Origin: Rhodoferax sp. TS-BS-61-7
GTDB lineage: Bacteria > Pseudomonadota > Gammaproteobacteria > Burkholderiales > Burkholderiaceae_C
Assembly: GCF_002943465.1 (NCBI RefSeq)
Contig: NZ_PTQY01000002.1
Location: 372,001 to 436,000 of the forward strand
Direction: 5' to 3'
DNA: 64,000 nt
The position numbers and the translations under genes were made by a program. The notes under the pieces were generated by a model, which worked only from the letters and a program-made list of their open reading frames with translations, had not been told where the DNA came from and searched no databases. Shown piece after piece: positions 37,496 to 45,794 of the stretch; the stretch's first letter is position 1; each line of letters starts with the position of its first letter.

Positions 37496-38938
37496 ATGCA
37501 CACCACCGCCACCTGCCCCGCCATCCTGATTGCCGCGCCCGCCTCCGGGCAGGGCAAGACGACGGTTACGTCGGCATTGGCGCGCCTGCACACGCGCCAG
37601 GGGCGGCGGGTGCGGGTGTTCAAGTGCGGGCCGGATTTTCTGGACCCCTGCTGGCACGCGCTGGCCAGCGGTGCGCCGGTCTACCAGATGGACTTGTGGA
37701 TGACGGGCGAGGCCGATTGCCGTGCACGCCTGCATGCCGCGGCGCTGGAGGCGGACCTGATCATTGTGGAAGGCGTGATGGGCCTGTTTGACGGCGAGCC
37801 CAGTGCGGCCGATTTGGCGCAGCGTTTTGGCCTGCCGGTGTTGGCGGTGGTGGATGCCTCCGGCATGGTGGGCACCTTTGGCGCGTTGGCCTTTGGCCTG
37901 CAGCATTACCGGCCCGATATGCCATGGGCTGGTGTGCTGGCTAACCGCGTGGCCAATGCGCGCCATGCGGGCATGTTGCAGGCCAGCGTGGCAGAAGACC
38001 AGTGGTTGGGTGCGGTGTTGCGCAATGCGACCATGGCCTTGCCCAAGCGTCACCTGGGCCTGACGGTGGCTACCGAGGTGGTGGACGCCATGGAGCGGCT
38101 GGACGCGGCGGCTGATGCGTTGGCTGCTACGCGGCTGGGGCAGATGACGTTGGAGGATTTGCAGCGCTGGGCCGTTGACTTCGCTGCTGCTGAAGTTCCC
38201 CTTCCTATTACGCCAGGCGGCTGGGTGGCTGAGCGTTCTGCTGCGTGTCCCCCGCCCGCTTTGCGGTCTCCTCCTTTACCTCCACAAAACGCTCTGCCGT
38301 CCAGCCGCCTTCCCTTGCTTGGCAAGACGGTTGCCGTCGCGCGTGATGCGGCCTTCTGTTTTATCTACGCGGCCAATCTCGACACGCTGCGCGCGCTGGG
38401 TGCCGACCTCGTGTTCTGCTCGCCGCTGGTCGATACGGCTTTGCCCGATTGCGACGCGCTGTGGATTCCCGGCGGCTACCCCGAGTTGCATGCCGAAACG
38501 ATTGCTGTGAACACCGGCTTCAAGAACAGCCTGGCTGCCCACGTGGCCGCCGGCAAACCGGTGTGGGCCGAGTGCGGCGGCATGATGGCCTTGTTTGACA
38601 CGCTGGTGACCCTGGACGGCCAGCGCTACGCGCAGTGGGGTGTGTTGCCGGGTGAAGTGACCATGCAAAAGTTGTTGGCCGGTTTGGGGCCGCAGCAACT
38701 GTCACTGGAGCGCGGCACCTTGCGTGGCCATACCTTCCACTACTCGACCACGGCCACACCTTTGGAGCCGGTGGCCCGGACTTCTCGCCCCGCTACGGCA
38801 CCCACGCCTACACCGGATGCTGGCGAGGCAGTGTGGCAAGTGGGCAGCGTGCGCGCCAGTTACTTCCATGCTTGGTTTCCATCCTGCCCCGAGGCGGTGG
38901 TGGAGTTATTCACTGCGCCGGTTGAGGTAACTGCATGA
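37496..38938 (+). CDS. cobB: Cobyrinate/hydrogenobyrinate a,c-diamide synthase
   Basis: 480 residues: N-terminal ATP domain with P-loop ASGQGKTT (about 16-23), C-terminal class I amidotransferase domain with Cys about 360 in WAECGGMMAL. It amidates the a and c carboxylates with glutamine before or after cobalt insertion, the substrate depending on the route; with CobN present, the hydrogenobyrinate substrate of the aerobic route is likely. Residues about 247-266 (RSAACPPPALRS PPLPPQNAL) between the domains are encoded by repeat family 2. Starts 6 bases after btuB; ends by ATGA overlap. Confidence 0.94.
   Translation: MHTTATCPAILIAAPASGQGKTTVTSALARLHTRQGRRVRVFKCGPDFLDPCWHALASGAPVYQMDLWMTGEADCRARLHAAALEADLIIVEGVMGLFDGEPSAADLAQRFGLPVLAVVDASGMVGTFGALAFGLQHYRPDMPWAGVLANRVANARHAGMLQASVAEDQWLGAVLRNATMALPKRHLGLTVATEVVDAMERLDAAADALAATRLGQMTLEDLQRWAVDFAAAEVPLPITPGGWVAERSAACPPPALRSPPLPPQNALPSSRLPLLGKTVAVARDAAFCFIYAANLDTLRALGADLVFCSPLVDTALPDCDALWIPGGYPELHAETIAVNTGFKNSLAAHVAAGKPVWAECGGMMALFDTLVTLDGQRYAQWGVLPGEVTMQKLLAGLGPQQLSLERGTLRGHTFHYSTTATPLEPVARTSRPATAPTPTPDAGEAVWQVGSVRASYFHAWFPSCPEAVVELFTAPVEVTA
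38234..38292 (-). repeat. Dispersed repeat family 2, copy 1 (inside cobB)
   Basis: Reverse orientation; read on the minus strand it contains GGTAAAGGAGGAG and GCAAAGCGGGCGGGGGACAC. 53 of 59 bases match the copy at 40426-40484. It is translated as the Pro-rich interdomain linker of CobB. Confidence 0.85.
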
Positions 38939-39783
38939 CGGATCTGCTGCACTTCAGCCCCGGCCCGCAGCGCATCGTCTGCCTGACCGAGGAGACCACT
39001 GAATGGTTGTACCTGCTGGGCCAGGAGGCGCGCATTGTCGGCATATCGGGCTACACCGTGCGGCCCAAACGTGCGCGGGACGAGAAACCGCGGGTCAGCG
39101 CGTTCCTGAGCGCCAAGCTCGACAAGATCATGGAGTTGCAGCCCGACTGCGTACTGGGTTTTTCTGACCTGCAGGCTGACATTGCGGCGGAGCTGGTCAA
39201 GCGCGGCGTACAGGTCACCATCTTCAACCAGCGCAGCGTGGCCGAAATTTTCTCTATGCTGTTTCAGCTGGCCGCCATGGTGGGCGAGGCGGAGCAGGGC
39301 GCGCAGCGCATAACGCAGATGCAGGCCGATTTGCGTGCCATGCAGGCGGCCGTTGCCGCCAAGGTGGCAGCAGGTGCGCGCCGGCCCAAAGTGTTTTTTG
39401 AAGAGTGGGACACGCCCCGCATCAGCGCGATCCGCTGGGTGTCGGAGCTGATCGGCATTGCCGGGGGCGACGATTGCTTTCCTGAGCTGGCGGCTGAGTC
39501 GCTGGGCAAGAACCGCATCATTGCGGACGGCGCCGAGATCGTACGCCGCAACCCAGACATCATTTTGGGCTCTTGGTGTGGCAAGAAATTCCGGCCCGAG
39601 AACGTGGTGGCGCGTGAGGGATGGGGCGCGGTGAATGCGGTGCGCCACCAGCAATTGTTTGAAATCAAGTCGCCCGACATCCTGCAACCCGGCCCTGCGG
39701 CGCTGACCGATGGCGTGGCCAAGATGCACCAGATCATCCTGCAGTGGATGGACGCAGACCAAGCCGGAGCATTCCAGCCATGA
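38935..39783 (+). CDS. Cobalamin-binding protein of the BtuF fold, without signal peptide
   Basis: 282 residues of the periplasmic-binding-protein-like fold (ERIVCLTEETTEW-like start QRIVCLTEETTEWLYLLGQE, LQPDCVLGFSDLQADIAAEL, NPDIILGSWCG). Unlike the two other BtuF-like proteins in this operon it has no signal sequence, so as predicted it stays in the cytoplasm, or uses a non-Sec route. Related proteins are annotated as cobalamin-binding or iron-complex binding. ATGA overlap with cobB and cobU. Role unknown: a cytosolic corrinoid carrier is possible. Confidence 0.78.
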   Translation: MTDLLHFSPGPQRIVCLTEETTEWLYLLGQEARIVGISGYTVRPKRARDEKPRVSAFLSAKLDKIMELQPDCVLGFSDLQADIAAELVKRGVQVTIFNQRSVAEIFSMLFQLAAMVGEAEQGAQRITQMQADLRAMQAAVAAKVAAGARRPKVFFEEWDTPRISAIRWVSELIGIAGGDDCFPELAAESLGKNRIIADGAEIVRRNPDIILGSWCGKKFRPENVVAREGWGAVNAVRHQQLFEIKSPDILQPGPAALTDGVAKMHQIILQWMDADQAGAFQP

Positions 39784-40364
39784 GTGCCATGACGATTGCC
39801 AAAAGCGAACTGATTCTGGGCGGCCAGAAGAGCGGCAAGTCGCGCCGCGCCGAGCTGCTGGCGCGCCAGTGGCTGGACCAAAGGTTGGGCCACCGCGCCG
39901 TGCTGATTGCCACCGCCCAGCCCTGGGACGACGAGATGCGTCAGCGCATCACTCGTCACCAGGTCGACCGTGCCGAGCGTGTGCCCGGCATGGCAACCGT
40001 GGAAGAACCGTTGGCACTGGCCGAGGCGATTCAAAAGCACAGCCAGCCCGACACGCTGGTGGTGGTGGACTGCCTGACGTTGTGGTTGACCAATCGGTTG
40101 ATGCCTGCGGAATATGAGTCAAATCAGCCTCTGGACCTCGTGGATATTGCGCAAACAGCTCCTCTTTTGATAGCAATTTCCCAAGCCCCCGGCCCTGTGG
40201 TGTTGGTGGGCAACGAGATTGGCTTGGGCGTGATCCCCATGGGGCGCGAGGTGCGCGCCTTTGTGGACGCGTTGGGTCGCCTGAATCAGGACGTGGCCGC
40301 CACCTGCCAGCGCGTGACGCTGATGGCCGCTGGCCTCCCATTGACGTTGAAGGATGCGGCATGA
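39780..40364 (+). CDS. cobU: Adenosylcobinamide kinase / adenosylcobinamide-phosphate guanylyltransferase
   Basis: 194 residues: P-loop GGQKSGKS (about 14-21), PWDDEMRQRITRHQVDRAE with the guanylylated His region, and CLTLWLTN. Makes AdoCbi-GDP for CobS. Residues about 112-132 (EYESNQPLDLVDIAQTAPLLI) are encoded by family 1 repeat copy e and fall in the linker before the conserved VLVGNEIGLGVIP. Overlaps neighbours by ATGA on both sides. Confidence 0.94.
   Translation: MSAMTIAKSELILGGQKSGKSRRAELLARQWLDQRLGHRAVLIATAQPWDDEMRQRITRHQVDRAERVPGMATVEEPLALAEAIQKHSQPDTLVVVDCLTLWLTNRLMPAEYESNQPLDLVDIAQTAPLLIAISQAPGPVVLVGNEIGLGVIPMGREVRAFVDALGRLNQDVAATCQRVTLMAAGLPLTLKDAA
40112..40174 (+). repeat. Dispersed repeat family 1, copy e, inside cobU
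   Basis: Contains ATGAGTCAAATCAGCCTC, GTGGATATTGCGCAAACAGC and TTGATAGC; close relative of the pgeF copy, read in the same frame (VDIAQ-AP). Confidence 0.85.
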
Positions 40365-41365
40365 CGCAGTACCAACTTGCCAGTCTTTTGCGACTCTGTG
40401 CGCTGCGAAGCGGCGGAGCGCTGGGGCGTTTTGCGCAGGTAAAGGAGGAGCCTGCAAAGCGGGCGGGGGACACGGAGCAAAACGTCCCGGTGCTCCGCCG
40501 CCTGGCCGGGTTGGCCATCGCGTTGGCGTGCCTGTTTGCCGGAGCCGCCCACGCCTTGCAGGTCACAGACGACCGCGGCGTCACCGTCACGTTGCACGCC
40601 GCGCCCCTACGCATCGTGAGCCTCTTGCCCTCGCTGACCGAGACCGTGTGCGAACTCGGCCAGTGCCATCGCCTGGTCGGTGTGGACCGGTATTCCAACT
40701 TCCCGGCCAGTGTGCAAAAGCTGCCCCAGGTGGGCGGCGGGCTGGATCCGAATATCGAGATGATCGTGTCGCTGAAGCCTGATGTGGTGCTGATGGCCAC
40801 CTCGTCGCGCGCGGGCGAGCGTTTGCAGGCGCTGGGCATCAAGGTGGTGGCACTCGAACCCAAACGCCATGCCGATGTGCAGCGCGTGATGTTGAAGCTG
40901 GGCCAGTTGCTGGAAGTCCAAGATGCCGCCCGCATCTGGCGAGCGATTGACGCCGGTGTCTCTGCCGCGGCCCAGTCGCTGCCAGACCATGTGCGCGGCA
41001 CGCGGGTGTACTTTGAAGTCAACCAGGGGCCATATGCGGCGGGCGAGTCGTCCTTCATCGGCGAAACGCTCACGCGCCTAGGCGTCAAAAACATCGTGCC
41101 CGCCAACCTCGGCCCCTTCCCCAAACTCAACCCCGAGTACATAGTCCGTGCCAACCCCGACCTGATCATGATCGGCCAGCGCAGCGCCGATGGTCTGACG
41201 GCGCGGCCCGGCTGGCAAAACATTCGCGCGCTGCGCGAGCAGCGGGTCTGCATCTTTCCACCCGACGAAGCCGACATGCTGGTGCGGCCCGGCCCGCGCA
41301 TGGCGGAGGGCGCACGCCTCATGGCCAAGTGCCTGAGCACCAAAGCCCCGGGAGCCAAACCATGA
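40361..41365 (+). CDS. btuF: Corrinoid ABC transporter substrate-binding protein, BtuF-like (copy 1)
   Basis: Periplasmic binding protein for B12/cobinamide delivering to BtuCD. From ATG 40361 (ATGA overlap with cobU) it has 334 residues with a 43-residue N-terminal extension of which about 20 residues (ALGRFAQVKEEPAKRAGDTE) come from repeat family 2. A GTG at 40490 (GGAG at 40474) would give an ordinary signal peptide LRRLAGLAIALACLFAGAAHA with cleavage before LQV. The real start may be that GTG. The mature part has LRIVSLLPSLTETVCELG and the SFIGETLTRLG...FPKLNPE segment. Confidence 0.9.
   Translation: MTQYQLASLLRLCALRSGGALGRFAQVKEEPAKRAGDTEQNVPVLRRLAGLAIALACLFAGAAHALQVTDDRGVTVTLHAAPLRIVSLLPSLTETVCELGQCHRLVGVDRYSNFPASVQKLPQVGGGLDPNIEMIVSLKPDVVLMATSSRAGERLQALGIKVVALEPKRHADVQRVMLKLGQLLEVQDAARIWRAIDAGVSAAAQSLPDHVRGTRVYFEVNQGPYAAGESSFIGETLTRLGVKNIVPANLGPFPKLNPEYIVRANPDLIMIGQRSADGLTARPGWQNIRALREQRVCIFPPDEADMLVRPGPRMAEGARLMAKCLSTKAPGAKP
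40426..40484 (+). repeat. Dispersed repeat family 2, copy 2 (at the 5' end of btuF)
   Basis: Plus orientation; GCGTTTTG, AGGTAAAGGAGGAG, GCAAAGCGGGCGGGGGACACG, AGCAAAACG. 53/59 identity to the inverted copy in cobB. It adds an AAAGGAGGAG purine run upstream of the likely GTG start. Confidence 0.85.
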
Positions 41366-42441
41366 TGCCCGCGCGCGTTTTCTGGCTGGTCTGGGCTGGT
41401 GTGCTGGGCGCATTTGCGCTCACAGCGCTGGGCATCTGTGTGGGCAGCGCCGGGCTGGAAAACCTGATTGGGCCGCTACTCAACCCCGCGCAAGACCCGC
41501 AGCAGACCGCCATGGCGCAGCAAATCGTCTGGCAGATCCGCCTGCCGCGCACGCTGGGAGCCTGGGCCGCGGGGGCCTTGCTGGGGCTGGCCGGTGCGGT
41601 AGCACAAGGCCTGTTTCGCAATCCGTTGGCTGACCCGTATCTCCTGGGCAGTGCTTCCGGTGCCTCGCTGGGCGTCGCGCTCGCGCTGGCCGCTCTGGGC
41701 GGCGGTGCGGGCATGTTGGGTGGCAGCATGATGAGCGGTGGTGTGGCGGTCAGCGTGTTCTCCAGCAGCCTGTGGGTGCGCGTGGGGTTGACCGGTGCCG
41801 CGTTTCTGGGCGCCGTGTTTGCGGTGATGCTGACGCTGGTGCTCTCACGCGGCGTGGGTCACACCTTGCGCCTGCTGCTGGCCGGTGTGGTGGTGGGTGT
41901 GGTGCTGGGCGCCATGACGCACCTGGTGCTGCTGTTCTCGCCCGAATCGCTGCAAGCCATGCAGGCCTTCATGCTGGGCTCCACGGCCTTTGTGGGCTGG
42001 ACGTCGTGCGTGCTGATGGCCAGCGTGTGGGCCGTGTGTGTGTTGGCAGCGTGGTTGCTGGCGCATGTGCTCGACGGGCTGAGCCTGGGCGACGCCACCG
42101 CCGTCAGCCTGGGCCTGCCCGTAGCGCCCATGCGTGCCGCGCTGGTGGCGGTGCTGGCGCTGGCCACGGGCACTGCCGTGGCGCAAACCGGTTTGATTGC
42201 TTTTGTCGGCCTGGCCGCACCGCACCTGGTGCGCTCGGTGGTGAAGACCACGCACGCGCACCTGATGCTGCTCTCCAGCCTGATGGGTGGCGTGCTGCTG
42301 ATGGCGGCAGACACGCTGGCGCGCGGGCTGATTGCACCGCAGGAGTTGCCCGTGGGCATGCTCACTGCAGTGCTGGGCGGTGGCTACCTCTTGTGGCTGA
42401 TGCACCGCAGCAGCAGCCTGGGTGGAGGGCGTGCAGCATGA
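41362..42441 (+). CDS. btuC: Corrinoid ABC transporter permease, BtuC/FecCD family
   Basis: 359-residue membrane protein with about ten helices. FecCD hallmarks RLPRTLGAWAAGALLGLAGAVAQGLFRNPLADPYLLG and the ATPase-docking GLIAFVGLAAPHLVR are present. ATGA overlap with btuF and btuD-cobO genes, so BtuF, BtuC and BtuD form a coupled module. Confidence 0.94.
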   Translation: MMPARVFWLVWAGVLGAFALTALGICVGSAGLENLIGPLLNPAQDPQQTAMAQQIVWQIRLPRTLGAWAAGALLGLAGAVAQGLFRNPLADPYLLGSASGASLGVALALAALGGGAGMLGGSMMSGGVAVSVFSSSLWVRVGLTGAAFLGAVFAVMLTLVLSRGVGHTLRLLLAGVVVGVVLGAMTHLVLLFSPESLQAMQAFMLGSTAFVGWTSCVLMASVWAVCVLAAWLLAHVLDGLSLGDATAVSLGLPVAPMRAALVAVLALATGTAVAQTGLIAFVGLAAPHLVRSVVKTTHAHLMLLSSLMGGVLLMAADTLARGLIAPQELPVGMLTAVLGGGYLLWLMHRSSSLGGGRAA

Positions 42442-43832
42442 CAGGCGCTACCAAAAACATAGCTATCTGCGCACAATCCATCGAGGTTAGCCTCGGGAAT
42501 GGTTTGCAAGGGGGCTTGCAAAAACAACCCATCCTGCATGGCATCAGCCTGGACATTGCAGCCGGAAAGTGGACCAGCATCGTCGGTCCCAACGGTGCTG
42601 GCAAATCCACTTTGCTCAAGTGCCTGGCCGGCGTGTTGCCGCATAGCGGCAGCGTCAGCCTGCTGGGTCAGCCGCTGCAAAGCCTGCCGCACCGCGAGCG
42701 CGCCCGCCAACTGGCCTGGCTGGGCCAGAACGAAACTTCGGCCGACGATTTGACCGTTTGGGACGTGGCCATGCTGGGCCGCTTGCCGCACCAGGCCTGG
42801 CTGGCACCGCCCAGTGCCGCCGACCACGCCGCCGTAGAACAAGCCCTGCGCGCCACCCGCGCGTGGGATTGGCGCCAACGCGCGCTGGGCCAACTGTCCG
42901 GCGGCGAGCGCCAACGCGTGCTGCTGGCGCGTGCGCTGGCGGTGCAGGCCCAGGTGTTGCTGATGGACGAACCGCTGGCCAATCTAGACCCGCCCCACCA
43001 GGCCGACTGGCTGGACGTGGTGCGCGCGCTGGTGGCCCAGGGCAAGACTGTGGTCAGCGTGCTGCACGAGATCACCATGGCACTGCAGGCCGACACGATG
43101 GTGGTCATGGCCGCTGGCCGCGTGACCCACCAGGGCGCGTGTGCCGACCTGGCTACGCACCGCGCCATGGAAGACGTATTCGACGGACGTATTGCCGTTC
43201 ACCCCGTACAGGGGCAGTGGATTGCGCTGCCCAAAGTGTCCCAACCCCCCAAGAGGGCTCCCATGCAAATCGAAACTCCACCGGTCGACTACGAACGTGT
43301 CATCCCCACAGCCGAGCGCCGCGGCCTCATCATGGTCAATACGGGCCATGGCAAGGGCAAAAGCACGGCCGCGTTTGGCATTGCTCTGCGCGCGCATGGC
43401 CGCGGCAAAGCTGTCAAGGTCTACCAGTTCATGAAGGTGCCGACCGCGCGTTTTGGCGAACACCGCTTGTTCGAGCAGCTGGGCATTCCCATCGTAGGCC
43501 TGGGCGACGGTTTTAGCTGGAAAAGCAAGGACCTGGACCACTCGGCCCAGTTGGCGCTGGATGGCTGGGCCAAAGCCGAGGCGACGATCCGTGCGGGTGA
43601 ACACTTCATGGTGGTGCTGGACGAAATCATGTACCCGCTGCGCTACGGCTGGATTCCGCTGGAAACCATCGTGACCTGCCTGCGCGAGCGCCCGCCGCAT
43701 GTGCACGTGGTGTTGACGGGCCGCAATGCGCCGGGCGAGCTGGTGGACTTGGCGGATACGGTGACGGAGATGACCTTGGTCAAGCACCACTTCAAAGCCG
43801 GTGTGCCCGCGCAGCGTGGCATTGAGGATTGA
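42438..43832 (+). CDS. btuD-cobO: BtuD-CobO fusion: corrinoid ABC ATPase joined to cob(I)yrinate a,c-diamide adenosyltransferase
   Basis: One open frame of 464 residues. Residues 1-275 are a BtuD/FepC-type ATPase: Walker A GPNGAGKST (50-58), signature LSGGERQR, Walker B LLMDEPLANLD, H-loop VLHEITMAL. Residues 276-464 are a CobO/BtuR adenosyltransferase beginning at Met276 (ATG 43263) MQIETPP, with P-loop GHGKGKST, QFMKVPTARFGEHR and the C-terminal HHFKAGVPAQRGIED. No stop or indel lies between. The AAGAGGG at 43251 before ATG 43263 could also start a free CobO. The first codons (42447-42500) resemble a degenerate reverse family 1 repeat. Confidence 0.85.
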   Translation: MTGATKNIAICAQSIEVSLGNGLQGGLQKQPILHGISLDIAAGKWTSIVGPNGAGKSTLLKCLAGVLPHSGSVSLLGQPLQSLPHRERARQLAWLGQNETSADDLTVWDVAMLGRLPHQAWLAPPSAADHAAVEQALRATRAWDWRQRALGQLSGGERQRVLLARALAVQAQVLLMDEPLANLDPPHQADWLDVVRALVAQGKTVVSVLHEITMALQADTMVVMAAGRVTHQGACADLATHRAMEDVFDGRIAVHPVQGQWIALPKVSQPPKRAPMQIETPPVDYERVIPTAERRGLIMVNTGHGKGKSTAAFGIALRAHGRGKAVKVYQFMKVPTARFGEHRLFEQLGIPIVGLGDGFSWKSKDLDHSAQLALDGWAKAEATIRAGEHFMVVLDEIMYPLRYGWIPLETIVTCLRERPPHVHVVLTGRNAPGELVDLADTVTEMTLVKHHFKAGVPAQRGIED

Positions 43833-43836
43833 CGTT

Positions 43837-44691
43837 TTGTTGATTTCGCTTGTATCCCGCTGGCGCCTTGTGCTGCTGCTCCTGGCACTGGGTGGTCTGG
43901 CCCATGCGCAGCAGCCATTGCGCATCGTCACACTCGCCCCCTCATTGACCGAGGCCGTGTGTGCGCTGGGGCGTTGTGCGCAGCTGGTGGGGACGGACCG
44001 CCACTCCACTTGGCCCGCGTCGGTGCAGGCACTGCCCAAGGTGGGCGGACTGGAAGACGCGCAGATCGAGCGCATTGTCACGCTGCGGCCCAACCTCGTA
44101 TTGCTAGGGCCGCGCAGCCGCGCGGGCGAACGCCTGCAGGCGCTGGGCGTACCGGTGCTCATGCTGGACGCGCGCACCCATGCCGATTTGAAACGCATGC
44201 TGGTCAAGTTGGGCGACACGCTGGGCGAGCCCGCCCGTGCTACCGAGTTGATCGCCCGTCTCGATGGCGAGTTGGACACGGCTGCCGGCCGCATGCCCAC
44301 CGCTTTGCGTGGGCGCACCGTGTATGTGGAGGTGGGCGCAGGATCGTCCGCAGCCAGCGAGAAAAGTTTTATTGGCGAAACCGTGGCCAAGCTGGGCCTG
44401 GTCAATGTGGTGAGCAGCGAGCTGGGCCTGTTCCCCAAGATCAACCCCGAGCTGCTGCTGCGCCGCCCGCCAGACATCATCATCGGCCCGCGTGCCACAC
44501 TGGCCAACTTGACCGATCGCCCCGGCTGGAGTGCATTGCCGGCCGTGCGCCAGCAGCAGCTGTGCCTGCTGGACACCGAACGTATGGACCTGCTGTCACG
44601 CCCCGGCCCGCGCCTGGCCGAGGCCGCACAAATGTTGGTGGAGTGTCTGAAGGCACTGCCGCCGCGTGAATCAACCCGTTCATTTTCTTGA
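43837..44691 (+). CDS. Corrinoid ABC transporter substrate-binding protein, BtuF-like (copy 2)
   Basis: 284 residues from TTG 43837, preceded by GAGG at 43824-43827. An upstream GTG (43801) inside cobO would lengthen it by 12 residues. Signal peptide (LVSRWRLVLLLLALGGLAHAQ) and mature LRIVTLAPSLTEAVCALG. Close relative of the BtuF at 40361 (SFIGET, LGL..V, FPKINPE shared), so the two flank BtuC and BtuD-CobO as paralogues. Confidence 0.9.
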   Translation: MLISLVSRWRLVLLLLALGGLAHAQQPLRIVTLAPSLTEAVCALGRCAQLVGTDRHSTWPASVQALPKVGGLEDAQIERIVTLRPNLVLLGPRSRAGERLQALGVPVLMLDARTHADLKRMLVKLGDTLGEPARATELIARLDGELDTAAGRMPTALRGRTVYVEVGAGSSAASEKSFIGETVAKLGLVNVVSSELGLFPKINPELLLRRPPDIIIGPRATLANLTDRPGWSALPAVRQQQLCLLDTERMDLLSRPGPRLAEAAQMLVECLKALPPRESTRSFS

Positions 44692-44705
44692 CCCGAAAGA
44701 CGCTT

Positions 44706-45776
44706 ATGCAAACCCGAAAAATCCCCGCCACCATCGTCACCGGCTTTCTGGGCAGCGGCAAGACCACGCTCTTGCGCCACCTGCTGGCCAACGCGCAAGG
44801 CCGTCGCATCGCCGTCATCGTCAATGAGTTTGGCGAGCTCGGCATTGACGGCGAGCTGCTGCGCGGCTGCGGCATTGGCTGCGACGAGAACGGTGAAGAA
44901 AACGGCCAGCTGTACGAACTGGCCAACGGCTGCCTGTGCTGCACCGTGCAGGAAGAGTTTGCCCCGGTGATGGAAAAGCTGGCCGCACGCCGCGACCAGA
45001 TCGACCACCTGATCATCGAAACCTCGGGCCTGGCGCTGCCCAAGCCGCTGGTGCAGGCCTTCCAGTGGCCCGCGCTGCGCAACACCTTTACCGTGGACGC
45101 CGTGGTGACCGTGGTAGACGCGCCAGCCGTGGCCGCCGGTGACTTTGCCGACGACCCCGTGGCCGTGGACGCTCAACGCCGTGCCGACGACAACCTGGAT
45201 CACGACTCGCCGTTGCACGAGCTGTTTGAAGACCAACTGGCCACGGCCGACCTGGTGGTGGTGCACAAGACCGATGGCGTGACGCCCGCGCAACTGGTGG
45301 ACGTGGAAGCCGCTATCCGCGCCGAAACCATGCCCGGCGTGAAGCTGGTGCATGCCCAACATGGCCGCATTGACATTGACGTGCTGCTGGGCCTGCAGCG
45401 CGCGGTCGAAGACCAGATCGATGCGCGCAAGACCCACCACGACGAGGAAGAAGACCATGACCACGATGCCTTTGATTCGGTGCAGGTGGCGCTGGACGTG
45501 ACCAACCGTGATGCATTGCTGGCTGCGTTGCGCGATGTGGTGGGGCGCCATGAGATTTACCGTGCCAAGGGTTTTGTGGCCTTGCCCGGAGTGGCCATGC
45601 GCCTGGTGGTGCAGGGCGTGGGCACACGGTTTGACAGCTACTTTGACCGCCCCTGGCGTCCCGATGAAGCGCGCCAATCGCGTCTGGTACTGATTGGTTC
45701 TGAACTCAATGCAGCGGTGTTGCAGGCGGAGTTGAGCGCGGCACTGTCCGCATCGTCGACACCCGTCGCCGCCTAA
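44706..45776 (+). CDS. cobW: CobW-family metal-chaperone GTPase
   Basis: 356 residues of the G3E P-loop family. GTPase motif GFLGSGKTT (13-21), the metal-binding CLCC (76-79) in ANGCLCCT, and a His/Asp/Glu-rich stretch (HHDEEEDHDHD, about 253-263). Thought to bind and deliver cobalt to CobN. Located directly before cobN, the expected place. Confidence 0.94.
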   Translation: MQTRKIPATIVTGFLGSGKTTLLRHLLANAQGRRIAVIVNEFGELGIDGELLRGCGIGCDENGEENGQLYELANGCLCCTVQEEFAPVMEKLAARRDQIDHLIIETSGLALPKPLVQAFQWPALRNTFTVDAVVTVVDAPAVAAGDFADDPVAVDAQRRADDNLDHDSPLHELFEDQLATADLVVVHKTDGVTPAQLVDVEAAIRAETMPGVKLVHAQHGRIDIDVLLGLQRAVEDQIDARKTHHDEEEDHDHDAFDSVQVALDVTNRDALLAALRDVVGRHEIYRAKGFVALPGVAMRLVVQGVGTRFDSYFDRPWRPDEARQSRLVLIGSELNAAVLQAELSAALSASSTPVAA

Positions 45777-45794
45777 CGTACTGAGAAGCTCAAC

